From the NCBI GenBank assembly GCA_001599355.1, contig BCGQ01000004.1, positions 131,249-195,248 on the forward strand: DNA of 64,000 nt, written 5' to 3'. Below, one piece after another: positions 28,801-36,419 of the stretch (position 1 is the first letter of the stretch; each line of letters opens with the position of its first letter). Under the pieces are notes generated by a model, which was not told the DNA's origin, made no database searches, and worked only from the letters and a program-made list of their open reading frames with translations. The translations under genes and the position numbers were made by a program. This DNA comes from Nakazawaea peltata. Its lineage: Eukaryota > Ascomycota > Pichiomycetes > Alaninales > Pachysolenaceae.

Positions 28801-31800
28801 CACGAGGTTCCATCAGTGATGATCTATAACTCTCTTCCAAATTAAGGATCAGTCTTTCATAGGATTTACATTGAGCAGAACGTTTGGCAATTAATTCTCT
28901 TGGGAATTTGAGTAAGAATTGTTCAACTGTCTTGAAATGAGAGTCCTGTCTCTTGAACTTTTGTTTTCTACTGGAATTCCATTTCTGTAAATAGTCCAAA
29001 ATACTGAAGATCGATTGGAAACAAGCAAGCAGCTCCTGGCTAAGAGACTCTACATCAAGTTTGAGAATAGCCATGATCTCCGTCTCGAGCAGAGATCTCA
29101 TTTCACCACTGGTGAGGACACAATTGAGCAGGATATAAGGAAGAATATAATTACAGATCAGAAGATCTTGATCCTTGATGATCGATGAACAAATAGAGAA
29201 GATAGCATCAGAAGAAGACAGTGACGACCCCCCAGTTCTACCTCCTCTCTTTAATAAATCAAGTGTAAAAACTCTCAACCAAGTGGAGTGCTTCAAGTCC
29301 AGCTTGAAGATCGGATAGGCTATCAGTTCCTCCTTAGATCCATTCACACTATATTTGGAGCTCAATAATGGTAAGATTGTCGATTGGGAAATACGACTGA
29401 ACTTTTTCCAGATGATACTACTAGTTGAGTTTTTCTCCAAATAGTTGGATCCATCCAAATTCAATAACTTCAAATACTCTTGGATCAGATACAGCAAGAA
29501 CAACTGCTTGACAGGGTCACTGGAGGCCCAGAACAGAGGTACCAACACTACGTTAATGAACTGGATTAAAAACCTGTACACTTCATTTGGATCTTCAAAA
29601 AGTTTGATGTTGATTAATTGGTCCACTTGTTGGTCATCCAATTGTAAGATCTTATTGAAGTCCAAGAGTCCGATTAACCCATAGATCACCGAACATTTCT
29701 CGCCGATACGACGATCGAGATTCTTGAATTTGATCGAGATATTAAGAAGATTCGAACTTAAACGAGGAATGTACTTGACAAATGTTGGTAACCTAATGAA
29801 ATTGGCATGGAATTCGTCTTGATATTTCACAAAGTAATGTATCAAATCATCCAACAGTTGAAGTACTACAAATTTGTTGTCATTGGTACAACGCATGGTC
29901 AAGTCATGAAGTAAATGGAACGAAGTCGATTTGGCTGTAGTTGGGAATAATCTCACAGCATCATTGTAGATTGACTCAAGCTCCAGGTTGAATGAGAAGC
30001 TGAAGAAGTAATGGAAATATCTCTGTTTAAAGATGGTATCGAACTTGGTCATTAAGTAACTTAAGAGAGTCTTACAACTCTTCTTACATTTGGGGCTGAA
30101 CTGGCTCCATTTCTGAAGGATAATAGAGATGATAAAGTCCAGGATGATGAACATGGTCTCGGTGTCCATTTGCTCTGAGAGCAGAGAAAGACAGTAGAGT
30201 GTTTCGAGATGGAGATGGGAGAACTCGAGGTTCAGTTGGAGACAGGTCATGATTTGGGGTAAACAAGTCACAATGTCATGTTCACAGATTAATATAAGAC
30301 AATCAATGGCCCATATGGATTTCAATTTCTCAATATAAGGTTGAAGTCCCTTGAGATCGTAAGTGGATTCCGAGAAATTCTGTACGATTCCAAGAATAGT
30401 CCGGTTGAGGAACCGTTTAAGTTGAGCTACAGAGTTCACTGAGTTCCCACTAGTCGGTGGTTCGTACAACTGCAGAACGCACATCAACAGAGAACGAATA
30501 TTAGCCATATTATCGAACTCAGGTGAATACAATTTCAAGATCTCCCAGCAGGTCAAGATATGATTATCGACTAAATCATGAAGAGATTGATTTCTGAATG
30601 AATCATTGATATTTCCTAAGATCTGGATGATTTTCAATTCATTAATACGACTATCAAGAGTCAATAAATGCAGTAAAACTCGAGGAAGATTACGCTTCAC
30701 AAGTTCATATTTGGATACTTTGAGCAGTTGCAGTATTTCCCCAACTAAATCATGTTTGTAATAAGTAATCACATGAGGAAGAGTGTATTGTTGGGTCCGT
30801 TGAAGAAACACTTCAGTTGAAACACCAACAAGTCCACAGATTTTGCCCATAATCATCGGTTTTGATTTCATTTGTTTGACGATGATCACACTGAGATGGG
30901 GTAAGAATGGAGAAAGCAATTGCCAAGGAGTTTTACGTTTCAGAGCTGAGATAGTTTGGAGTTGATGGAGCAGAATAGCCGATTGAAATTGACTTTCAGA
31001 CCCCACGTAATCTATAAGTTTGACTAAGATCAATACGAGTTTTTCATCCACTCCAATGACCATCAGAAGTTCACTCCACAGGACCACTGTGGCCTCAGCA
31101 AGATGTGGATAGGCTCCAATGTCTATTTGTTGTAAGAAGAGGAGGATCTGCTTGAAATTTGACTCATAAACCTCGTCATCCTCTACTGTGAGATAGTATG
31201 GGATGATCTTTGAGACGAGGAGTCGGATTTCCCGAACATCACTGGAGAGAAGTTGCTTGAGAAGAGGGAAAACTGGGCAATTTTGCAGCAGAGATGATGG
31301 AGAATACGATGCAAAGACTCTTCGTACGTTAATGAGAGCAGTCAGGAGGATGACTGGGTCATCCAAATGGGATTTCACTACTTCACAGATCGAATCGAGA
31401 GCTTGTGACACGACCGGATCCGAACTAATAGTTGGACGTCCTGTTTGAACTATCGAATTAATATAACAAGTGTCGTTGAGTTGTAAATCACATCTGGAAC
31501 AGTACTCATCTGGTTTCAGATCACCACTTTTCAAGCACAGAGATCTTCCTAAATGATTAAGATTGGAAAGGATAGATAGAGGGGTACCGTCTGAAGATAT
31601 AGGGACGAGATAACCATCCGTTCCGGGAGTATTATGAGACGCCTCACCTTCAGACATAATATCAAGTCTAAGTGATTCCATATCAGGGTCAGGAAATGAA
31701 GAATATGCCTGAATTTTAACCAAAGTCGGCTCAATACTAGAAGGAATGATAATGCAGAGCAGTTTTATAAGACCAATCTCATATTGAGTGCCATCTTTAA

Positions 31801-32653
31801 GCTGATCCACTACTAGAGACCCTTCTAAATGCAAAGATTTGATGAATTGGGCCCCCTCAGACACTCTTAACTTCATTAATACACAACCCAATACATTCTG
31901 AAGCTCTGAAAGTTGCGATAGACCTTCAAAATTGAGCAAATTCAAGCATTGAGTAGTCACAAATCGAAGCTTAGATCCACTCCGGAACTCATCCTTCTCA
32001 TAATTAGTGAACATCGAGAATAAAAGTACAGCCATTACGCCATCAAATTGTGTAGACCTCATTAAGACGAGCCAAAGCTTCCTGATGATGGAATCCAATT
32101 GGTATCGCAGCCGATCTAGATGAAGAAGGGTGTAGAGTTTGTAATCTTGGAGGATCTGAAGGAGATGGACGGTGATTTGGGATCTCTGTAAAGAAGTCGA
32201 GTCAAAAAGACCATCCACTTGAGACTGTAGAAGGGTCATAAATATCCTCAGTAAGTCGGCGCGGTTCTTCAACGTGTTTCGAGTCCCCTTATAAGGAGTT
32301 ATGAGCGACTCTACGACCAGAATTAAGGTCAATTTCAGCTCTGCCACTGTCTCGGCGGAAGCGCCGAAGAACAGAATTAATGACTGGAGGACAGTATCGT
32401 CTTTCAATGGAATGGTCACAGCGCGGTCTTGTAGAAGCACTCTGATAGCGCGTAGAACCTTTCTCAGCACCTCAGGCTCACCTTCCCCTCGACTAAATAC
32501 CGGTATCACGTTGAAGAGCAACACGTCCAGCGTTCTTTGCTTGTCAAGAGGAGGGTCAGGGGCCGGCGCGGAGGCGGACGTGGGCACCGCCGAGGCGCTC
32601 CCAAGCTCTAGTATGGAGTCCAATAACGCCACAAGGTCTTTGGATGAGCTCAT
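25853..32653 (-). CDS. MEC1: Mec1, ATR-family checkpoint kinase
   Basis: 2266 residues (S. cerevisiae 2368). The N-terminal two thirds are HEAT-type helices, followed by a FAT region (about 1250-1800), a PI3K-like kinase domain (about 1930-2200) and a C-terminal FATC (NLLQMYIGWMSFL). Kinase motifs seen are KGSDGGIYKILCKPHDDLRKD, the catalytic loop GLGDRHMDNILM and metal-binding VDFDCLFDKG, followed by VPFRLTANMVD. The last matches Mec1/ATR (VPFRLTPNxxD) and not Tel1 or Tor. Mec1 with Ddc2 senses RPA-coated DNA. A CTG run near residues 1378-1392 (forward about 28480-28525) becomes Gly/Ala/Ser-rich under CTG=Ala. One long uninterrupted frame. Confidence 0.95.
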   Translation of the reverse strand: MSSSKDLVALLDSILELGSASAVPTSASAPAPDPPLDKQRTLDVLLFNVIPVFSRGEGEPEVLRKVLRAIRVLLQDRAVTIPLKDDTVLQSLILFFGASAETVAELKLTLILVVESLITPYKGTRNTLKNRADLLRIFMTLLQSQVDGLFDSTSLQRSQITVHLLQILQDYKLYTLLHLDRLRYQLDSIIRKLWLVLMRSTQFDGVMAVLLFSMFTNYEKDEFRSGSKLRFVTTQCLNLLNFEGLSQLSELQNVLGCVLMKLRVSEGAQFIKSLHLEGSLVVDQLKDGTQYEIGLIKLLCIIIPSSIEPTLVKIQAYSSFPDPDMESLRLDIMSEGEASHNTPGTDGYLVPISSDGTPLSILSNLNHLGRSLCLKSGDLKPDEYCSRCDLQLNDTCYINSIVQTGRPTISSDPVVSQALDSICEVVKSHLDDPVILLTALINVRRVFASYSPSSLLQNCPVFPLLKQLLSSDVREIRLLVSKIIPYYLTVEDDEVYESNFKQILLFLQQIDIGAYPHLAEATVVLWSELLMVIGVDEKLVLILVKLIDYVGSESQFQSAILLHQLQTISALKRKTPWQLLSPFLPHLSVIIVKQMKSKPMIMGKICGLVGVSTEVFLQRTQQYTLPHVITYYKHDLVGEILQLLKVSKYELVKRNLPRVLLHLLTLDSRINELKIIQILGNINDSFRNQSLHDLVDNHILTCWEILKLYSPEFDNMANIRSLLMCVLQLYEPPTSGNSVNSVAQLKRFLNRTILGIVQNFSESTYDLKGLQPYIEKLKSIWAIDCLILICEHDIVTCLPQIMTCLQLNLEFSHLHLETLYCLSLLSEQMDTETMFIILDFIISIILQKWSQFSPKCKKSCKTLLSYLMTKFDTIFKQRYFHYFFSFSFNLELESIYNDAVRLFPTTAKSTSFHLLHDLTMRCTNDNKFVVLQLLDDLIHYFVKYQDEFHANFIRLPTFVKYIPRLSSNLLNISIKFKNLDRRIGEKCSVIYGLIGLLDFNKILQLDDQQVDQLINIKLFEDPNEVYRFLIQFINVVLVPLFWASSDPVKQLFLLYLIQEYLKLLNLDGSNYLEKNSTSSIIWKKFSRISQSTILPLLSSKYSVNGSKEELIAYPIFKLDLKHSTWLRVFTLDLLKRGGRTGGSSLSSSDAIFSICSSIIKDQDLLICNYILPYILLNCVLTSGEMRSLLETEIMAILKLDVESLSQELLACFQSIFSILDYLQKWNSSRKQKFKRQDSHFKTVEQFLLKFPRELIAKRSAQCKSYERLILNLEESYRSSLMEPREFFNTIQSMYVEIDDLDSLDGLLKNFSTQSLQDKILQFQHSEDWKTLQDCYELLSKFEVDDHENTTNLLRSLNEHHLHESCLSRLERVLGQGLGLSLSLAVALSLVQPPAIPTEWLDLGLNSSIFSGDLTSIKHWIYTFESLPLVNDHKLLINYHVAKALVNLLSSQHSTAVNHIDNAIRLLSDSLAMTRQISVSKSRDIMSQLHWLAELKLLVQIDDSNETRFRHTVDTLNLRLANTARDFRSKWQILMMRRVVTDLHPQLFTKSDIGSVWLKLAETLREHSRLDLSRKLIMNALVLLDSHREVDLEYLQLLWAQDDHGRALKLISELRASNNTSGVLTNHSLLNIQLIYTEWLDLSDSGSSEQIIEEYITAQKLDPKWDKPYYALGKYYNKILETTLQRRNDDIQTEKDYYGDYEKGLVFNYLRLVKTGDTHVLEVLSKVITIWLDFSATYTETPAAYKSSSVLSRRKKNYEQMRQCVKEVFAATPKVYWYSVFSQLTSRMVHPRAEIQQMLLDIIAQITHEYPQQLLWSVMLQSKSVNKLRLQMGGHILKLVSGFDLDSKIVLQKALVVFDSLLNVCMTEVHKKSTDLNLKDDFGFDHLVTPCDSLVVPLRENFEIKLASNFDQSMVSKRFTSYPIGSRITIYKIDDRVKILTSMQKPRRLTIKGSDGGIYKILCKPHDDLRKDAKLMEVTTMIDKLLHKDDASELRNLQISTYAVVPLNETYGIIEWVDRCRTIRDIILNYLVTTGNPIDFGYCKKKLADDKSVDQKIEGFTKIREKYPPVFRLWFLEEFPDPKSWYVARNTFTRSSLVMSIVGHILGLGDRHMDNILMMERSGGVLHVDFDCLFDKGLTLAVPERVPFRLTANMVDLFGISGVEGVFRKACEVTMALIRNNETVLMNILESFLYDPILDWSTSKRRHRKDGNYTPELILNHIKKKIRGIESDTSLSLSVPANVDLLIAQATSVENLLQMYIGWMSFL

Positions 32654-32944
32654 GTAATTTAATTGACTTAATTCGGTTGAGTAGCGCTGGAATGACGAGT
32701 GGTTTTATAATTGGAAGGCGTTAAGGGATGAGATTTTTTTAAGTGAAAAAGGGGCCAGATGAGGGAAAAGGGGGAGGGCAAATAGGTGAAGAGGGGAGGG
32801 TAAAAGGGGGCAAAAGGGGGAGGGATCTCTGTGTGTGTCAGAGTCATGACAGTGTTGTGACAGTGTTGTGTCACAGGTATGTCACAGGCGTGTGGTGTAT
32901 AGTGGCTACAGTTACTACATCTTCTCCATAATTCAATGCAACGT
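32654..32944. promoter_or_regulatory. MEC1 promoter / CKS1 3' flank
   Basis: 291 bp. A purine-rich stretch of GGGGAGGGTAAAAGGGGGC type (about 32750-32825) is followed by repeats of GTGTTGTGACAGTGTTGTG and TGTCACAGG. No gene is supported. Confidence 0.35.
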
Positions 32945-33253
32945 TTATTGACCATAATTAATAGGCCTCTTAAATAAAAGAATATGAGGCTCTGGCGCAT
33001 GGGTCTCATAATGTGCCCAGCCTAAAGACTGAGTAATGCCTAAACCTCTCCATTCTTCTTCCATCAAGATCCGTAAAGTACCAGTGTCTTGGTTAAAATA
33101 ATCTTGTGGGATCACCTTCAACATCCCTTTGGGTAAGATCACATGTCTATATTCATATTCATCATCGGAATATCTGGCCGAATAATGGATCAGCTCTTGG
33201 AATTCGAAAACTTTCAGTTTCTCGCTCTCACTCAAGTATCTCGGCTTGTTCAT
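32945..33253 (-). CDS. CKS1: Cks1, cyclin-dependent kinase regulatory subunit
   Basis: 102 residues. The core is almost identical to other Cks proteins: [72 protein letters not shown]. The anion-pocket Arg residues, the hinge HxPEPH and the LFKRP strand are all present. Cks1 binds Cdc28 and phosphorylated substrates (family knowledge). It lacks the longer N-terminus and the polyGln tail of the S. cerevisiae protein. It is arranged head-to-tail with MEC1. Confidence 0.97.
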   Translation of the reverse strand: MNKPRYLSESEKLKVFEFQELIHYSARYSDDEYEYRHVILPKGMLKVIPQDYFNQDTGTLRILMEEEWRGLGITQSLGWAHYETHAPEPHILLFKRPINYGQ

Positions 33254-34087
33254 CGTTAATGCTTTTGATCACTGGAAAGAGCCCCTTTACACAGATTCTT
33301 TTCAGTCAGATTTTCTTTCTTGATTTTCTTTCTTGATTTTGTTTGTTTTTGATTTGGATCGACGCGTCGTTTCCAAAAGGGAAGAATTACTTAAATAGGA
33401 AGGCAAAGGGGACTGAGCCAAGTACCAGGGCTGAGGGTGGAGGAAGAGTCTGAGAACAGAGCCAGGGAAAGGGAATCGGGGAAAGGAAATCGGGGAAGGA
33501 GAATCTGGGAAGGAGAATCTAGGATTGAGATTCTGAGTTCGGCTTCAGAAAGAAGTTAGCTCACTTGTGGTTGAAATCACATCTTCCCTCCAACTTTTAC
33601 TCCACAGATCTAGATCTACTTACTGCTCTATATGCCCTTTCTATGCCCTCTCTATCTCTATATACAAATTTGCCCTTTGTGTCCTTACCGCCTGCCCACT
33701 TTCTGTGCCTGCGGGTGAGGCCCTAAATTACCTTCTATTATGGTCGTGTGCAAAACTCAATTATTACACAATCAACAGTATATGCAGCCATTGTCGGTAA
33801 TGCTTGAATCTCAACAAAATTACAGCTCTCGCGTTACATCATAAAGCTTCGCCCCATTTCATATCGCCTTCTCAAGTTCAACATTCATAGTTCTAGAAAT
33901 AGCAGAAATGGCAGCTCAATGCTTGGAAATCGACACTATATCATGTAGTCCCAAGCAGGAGGCGTGGCTTCTAGGAGAATTTATGGCATTTTTCGAGGCT
34001 TTGCCGCGTTTTATCTTAGGCTCAAATTAATCTACATGTAATCAATTTAAAGTTCATAGAACATTTCTTAAAGGAACACTATACAGT
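33254..34087. other. Intergenic region upstream of CKS1, no gene seen
   Basis: 834 bp. It contains TTTTCTTTCTTGATTTT direct repeats next to CKS1 and purine-rich imperfect repeats (GGGAAAGG/AATCGGGG/AAGGAGAATCTG) at about 33460-33530. The open frame at 33567-33800 has no credible protein character. Confidence 0.4.
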
Positions 34088-34291
34088 TTATTTGTCCTCC
34101 TTCTTCTCCTCCTTCTTGTCGGAGTCCAAGAAAGAACCAAGACCCAGCTTGTTGGCGTATTCTCTGACGGTCTCGTTCTTCTCAGCCTTTTCAACGTAAC
34201 CCTCGAGCTTCTCTTCACCACCAACCTTGTTGGCGAACTTCTCGAAGTTTTCCTCACCGGCGACGCTCTTAACTTGATCTAACAAACCCAT
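34088..34291 (-). CDS. Small highly charged stress-type protein (67 aa)
   Basis: 67 residues, starting MGLLDQVKSVAGEENFEKF and ending in a Lys/Glu/Asp tail. It is hydrophilic, free of Cys and Trp, and helix-prone with amphipathic spacing (VKSVAG..FEKFANKVGG..KLEGYVEKAEKNETVREYANK). This is the style of small fungal hydrophilins and stress proteins, though I see no true Hsp12 signature. The codon choice (AAG, GAG, TTC, GTC, ACC) is strongly biased, as in abundant proteins. Three AGGGG/CCCCT stress elements lie upstream. I therefore suspect an abundant stress-induced protein; function unknown. The opposite Arg-rich frame at 34054-34257 is a shadow. Confidence 0.7.
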   Translation of the reverse strand: MGLLDQVKSVAGEENFEKFANKVGGEEKLEGYVEKAEKNETVREYANKLGLGSFLDSDKKEEKKEDK

Positions 34292-34423
34292 TGTATATAG
34301 TAAATTGAATTGATATTAATTAATTGAATTAATTGAAGAATTGAAACAAAATTGAATTCAGGGGAATTAGACCCAATTTATACCATCCAGTGAGTCGAAA
34401 AATGCCTCCGTGATCTATTCATG

Positions 34424-34590
34424 CCCCTTTAACCCACAATACACAAACTGAAATTCCACAAATTTCAGGGGGTTATGTGGGGCACAGTTAGTATGATACT
34501 GCGGGATCTGGGGCAAAAAAACTACACACAAACGTATACAAATAGCCGAAAATGGACTGAAAAAAAGGGCAAGTGCATGATAAGAAGGGG
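34424..34590. promoter_or_regulatory. STRE cluster upstream of the small charged protein
   Basis: CCCCT at 34424-34428, AGGGG at 34467-34471 and AGGGG at 34586-34590, all within 300 bp upstream of the start at 34291. AGGGG is the Msn2/4 stress response element in yeasts. Confidence 0.5.
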
Positions 34591-34722
34591 CATGAACTGC
34601 TGCTAACTTTGGTGAGACACGGTTTCTGGCGTAACTGGAAATTTACACTGCGGAATTTCAGTTAGTGATCCGTAACGAGCCAATAAAAGGGACGGACTAC
34701 AATGGAGATGAAGTGAATTGAC

Positions 34723-35109
34723 CTAACCGACGGTGTTGCAAATGAGCGAACCGCAGTTCAAATGCCGTAACATGAAGCTTATCTCAGTTCCAATTGATTT
34801 TTGCCTCTCTCCGCTATAATCAATTGGGTCATTAAAAGTAGTGTGGATAGACTTAAGTAAGGAGGAGAAAATTATTAAGGAAGAGATCCCAACAGACTCA
34901 ATAAGTCTAAGAAATAGACTGCTCATCCATTTAAACTGTAAAGCCCGTAGACGCAAAGGTCCAATGTAATTGGCCTCATAATCGGCCTCATTTACTATAC
35001 CTACTGAATTAATAAGTGTCCTATCAATAACGTGCTGCCTCAAAAAGAGCCTAACAAATCTAGAAATTTCCCAATTAGGATATACTTGACAGATGACCCG
35101 ATCGGGCAT
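34723..35109 (-). CDS. Hypothetical protein, dubious (128 aa)
   Basis: From the ATG at 35109 (upstream codons begin with GTG). The product is 128 residues, Leu/Ile/Ser/Arg-rich, with one possible hydrophobic segment (SVGISSLIIFSSLLKSI). No family is recognised and there is no low complexity. Codon use is not clearly coding. It lies 93 bp downstream of the next minus-strand gene. It could be a fast-evolving gene or chance. Confidence 0.25.
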   Translation of the reverse strand: MPDRVICQVYPNWEISRFVRLFLRQHVIDRTLINSVGIVNEADYEANYIGPLRLRALQFKWMSSLFLRLIESVGISSLIIFSSLLKSIHTTFNDPIDYSGERQKSIGTEISFMLRHLNCGSLICNTVG

Positions 35110-35202
35110 ATTGTGATGAAGCACACGACATATACTTAAGAAGGGGGTTTACAGTGGTTATCTTATTCAAAATATATTACTATACAGGAAACCATTATAC
35201 AG

Positions 35203-35937
35203 TTAGTAGAAATGGTTGAAGATCTTATCAGCAAGAAATGCATCAGTGGCTCTTTTCTTTAACAGTGACATAAGATCTTTACCAAAAGTTGGAGATGTCT
35301 GCTTATAGCAGTTCAATGAAAGATTGATGTGATCATTATTCAACCTATATTCAAAACATTGAGGTAAGTATTCCAAATCCAAATTAGTAGAGGAGACTGA
35401 AGAGCAAGGGGAGGATGCAGAAGTAGAAGAAGCCGATGTGGTGGACTCGATAAGGTCATACTCCAAAAACTCTTCTAAAGATGTTGTTTCGTCGTAGTCG
35501 TTTGGTTGTTGCTCTTGTGGCAATGCTAATGAGAAATCCAATTGGTTATTGTTATTGCTGTGGATATTGTCGTCGGTGCTGTTGCCGCTGATGTTATTAT
35601 TAGCCTGTAATAATTGCGAAATTCTGTATTCTGTCTCTTTCAAATCTTGTTCTAAATCTTGTAACAAATCTTCGGAACTATCTGTCGATGGGAATAACAA
35701 TTCTTCTTCATCCTGTGGGCTTTGTATGCGTACATTGACAATCTCGAAATTATTGACTGAGAATTGATCTCCTTGTGACAATTTCCTCTTCTTGAATACT
35801 GGCTCCTCTGTTTCTGCTCCTCCCTCTTCTTGTGGCTTGACCATGTGATTGGCAAATTGAGATTTGCTATCAGAGTTCAGCGCCTTCTCAGATAAGCGGC
35901 GAACTCTAGACGACTTACGTAAAGCTCTTGTGGACAT
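35203..35937 (-). CDS. Unrecognised Ser/Asn-rich, probably nuclear protein (244 aa)
   Basis: From the first ATG (35937). The N-terminus is basic (STRALRKSSRVRRLSEKAL), with a KKRKL stretch near residue 50 that looks like a nuclear localisation signal. Acidic and Asn/Gln/Ser-rich middle parts follow, with a possible coiled segment (EDLLQDLEQDLKETEYRISQLLQAN). The more ordered C-terminus reads FGKDLMSLLKKRATDAFLADKIFNHFY. This layout suggests a regulatory factor, but I recognise no domain. It is divergent from the small ORF at 36207. Confidence 0.6.
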   Translation of the reverse strand: MSTRALRKSSRVRRLSEKALNSDSKSQFANHMVKPQEEGGAETEEPVFKKRKLSQGDQFSVNNFEIVNVRIQSPQDEEELLFPSTDSSEDLLQDLEQDLKETEYRISQLLQANNNISGNSTDDNIHSNNNNQLDFSLALPQEQQPNDYDETTSLEEFLEYDLIESTTSASSTSASSPCSSVSSTNLDLEYLPQCFEYRLNNDHINLSLNCYKQTSPTFGKDLMSLLKKRATDAFLADKIFNHFY

Positions 35938-36206
35938 CTTCAAACTCACTTCTAACCTAATGACTATCCAGTGGCAATTAACCTAAAAATCCAATTAATT
36001 AAATTCCCAGATTTAAATATCTTTCTCCCATTTTCCAATCTGCTAGGGGGAAAATTTTTTTTGCTTCCAATAGAAAATTTAAATTTGCAAACAAAAAAAG
36101 AAAAGAAAATTTCTCTTTTTGAGCCGCACAATAAGCTGGGAAATGGCATTTTTGGGAATTATTTGGGAGGTTGTAGGGGGAGGTATAATCAGAAGAGGAA
36201 GGAGAT

Positions 36207-36419
36207 ATGGTAGAGGAAGATGAAACTTGTGATATGAGGGATTTGGCTGCTTTTAGATCAACTAACTGTGTCGATCGTTTCATACAACTAGAGGAGGTTA
36301 AGAATAAATTGCTATCATTAATAGAGGTATGGTTACTGACTCCATGTGGTGAACAGTTGGAGACTCTTAGTTGTCAGACTCCCCTCCTGTTTAAAGTTAT
36401 TGTTAAACTTTATTGTTAA
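36207..36419 (+). CDS. Small hypothetical ORF (70 aa), uncertain
   Basis: ATG at 36207. The first 40 residues are protein-like and helical (FRSTNCVDRFIQLEEVKNKLLSLIE); the remainder (VWLLTPCGEQLETLSCQ...) is less so. A GTATGG follows LLSLIE, so the first part could be a first exon, but I find no convincing branch site or second exon. The spacing of hydrophobics in RFIQLEEVKNKLLSLI is loosely like the start of Med11; this is a weak resemblance only. It sits 269 bp from the divergent gene start at 35937. Confidence 0.3.
   Translation: MVEEDETCDMRDLAAFRSTNCVDRFIQLEEVKNKLLSLIEVWLLTPCGEQLETLSCQTPLLFKVIVKLYC

Noticed and set aside
33567-33800. 77-codon frame between CKS1 and the small charged gene
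   Set aside because: Cys/Ser/Leu-rich composition typical of translated pyrimidine-rich intergenic DNA.
36207-36419. Reading this ORF as the first exon of MED11
   Set aside because: Only a 16-residue hydrophobic pattern agrees; no proper donor, branch site or second exon was found.
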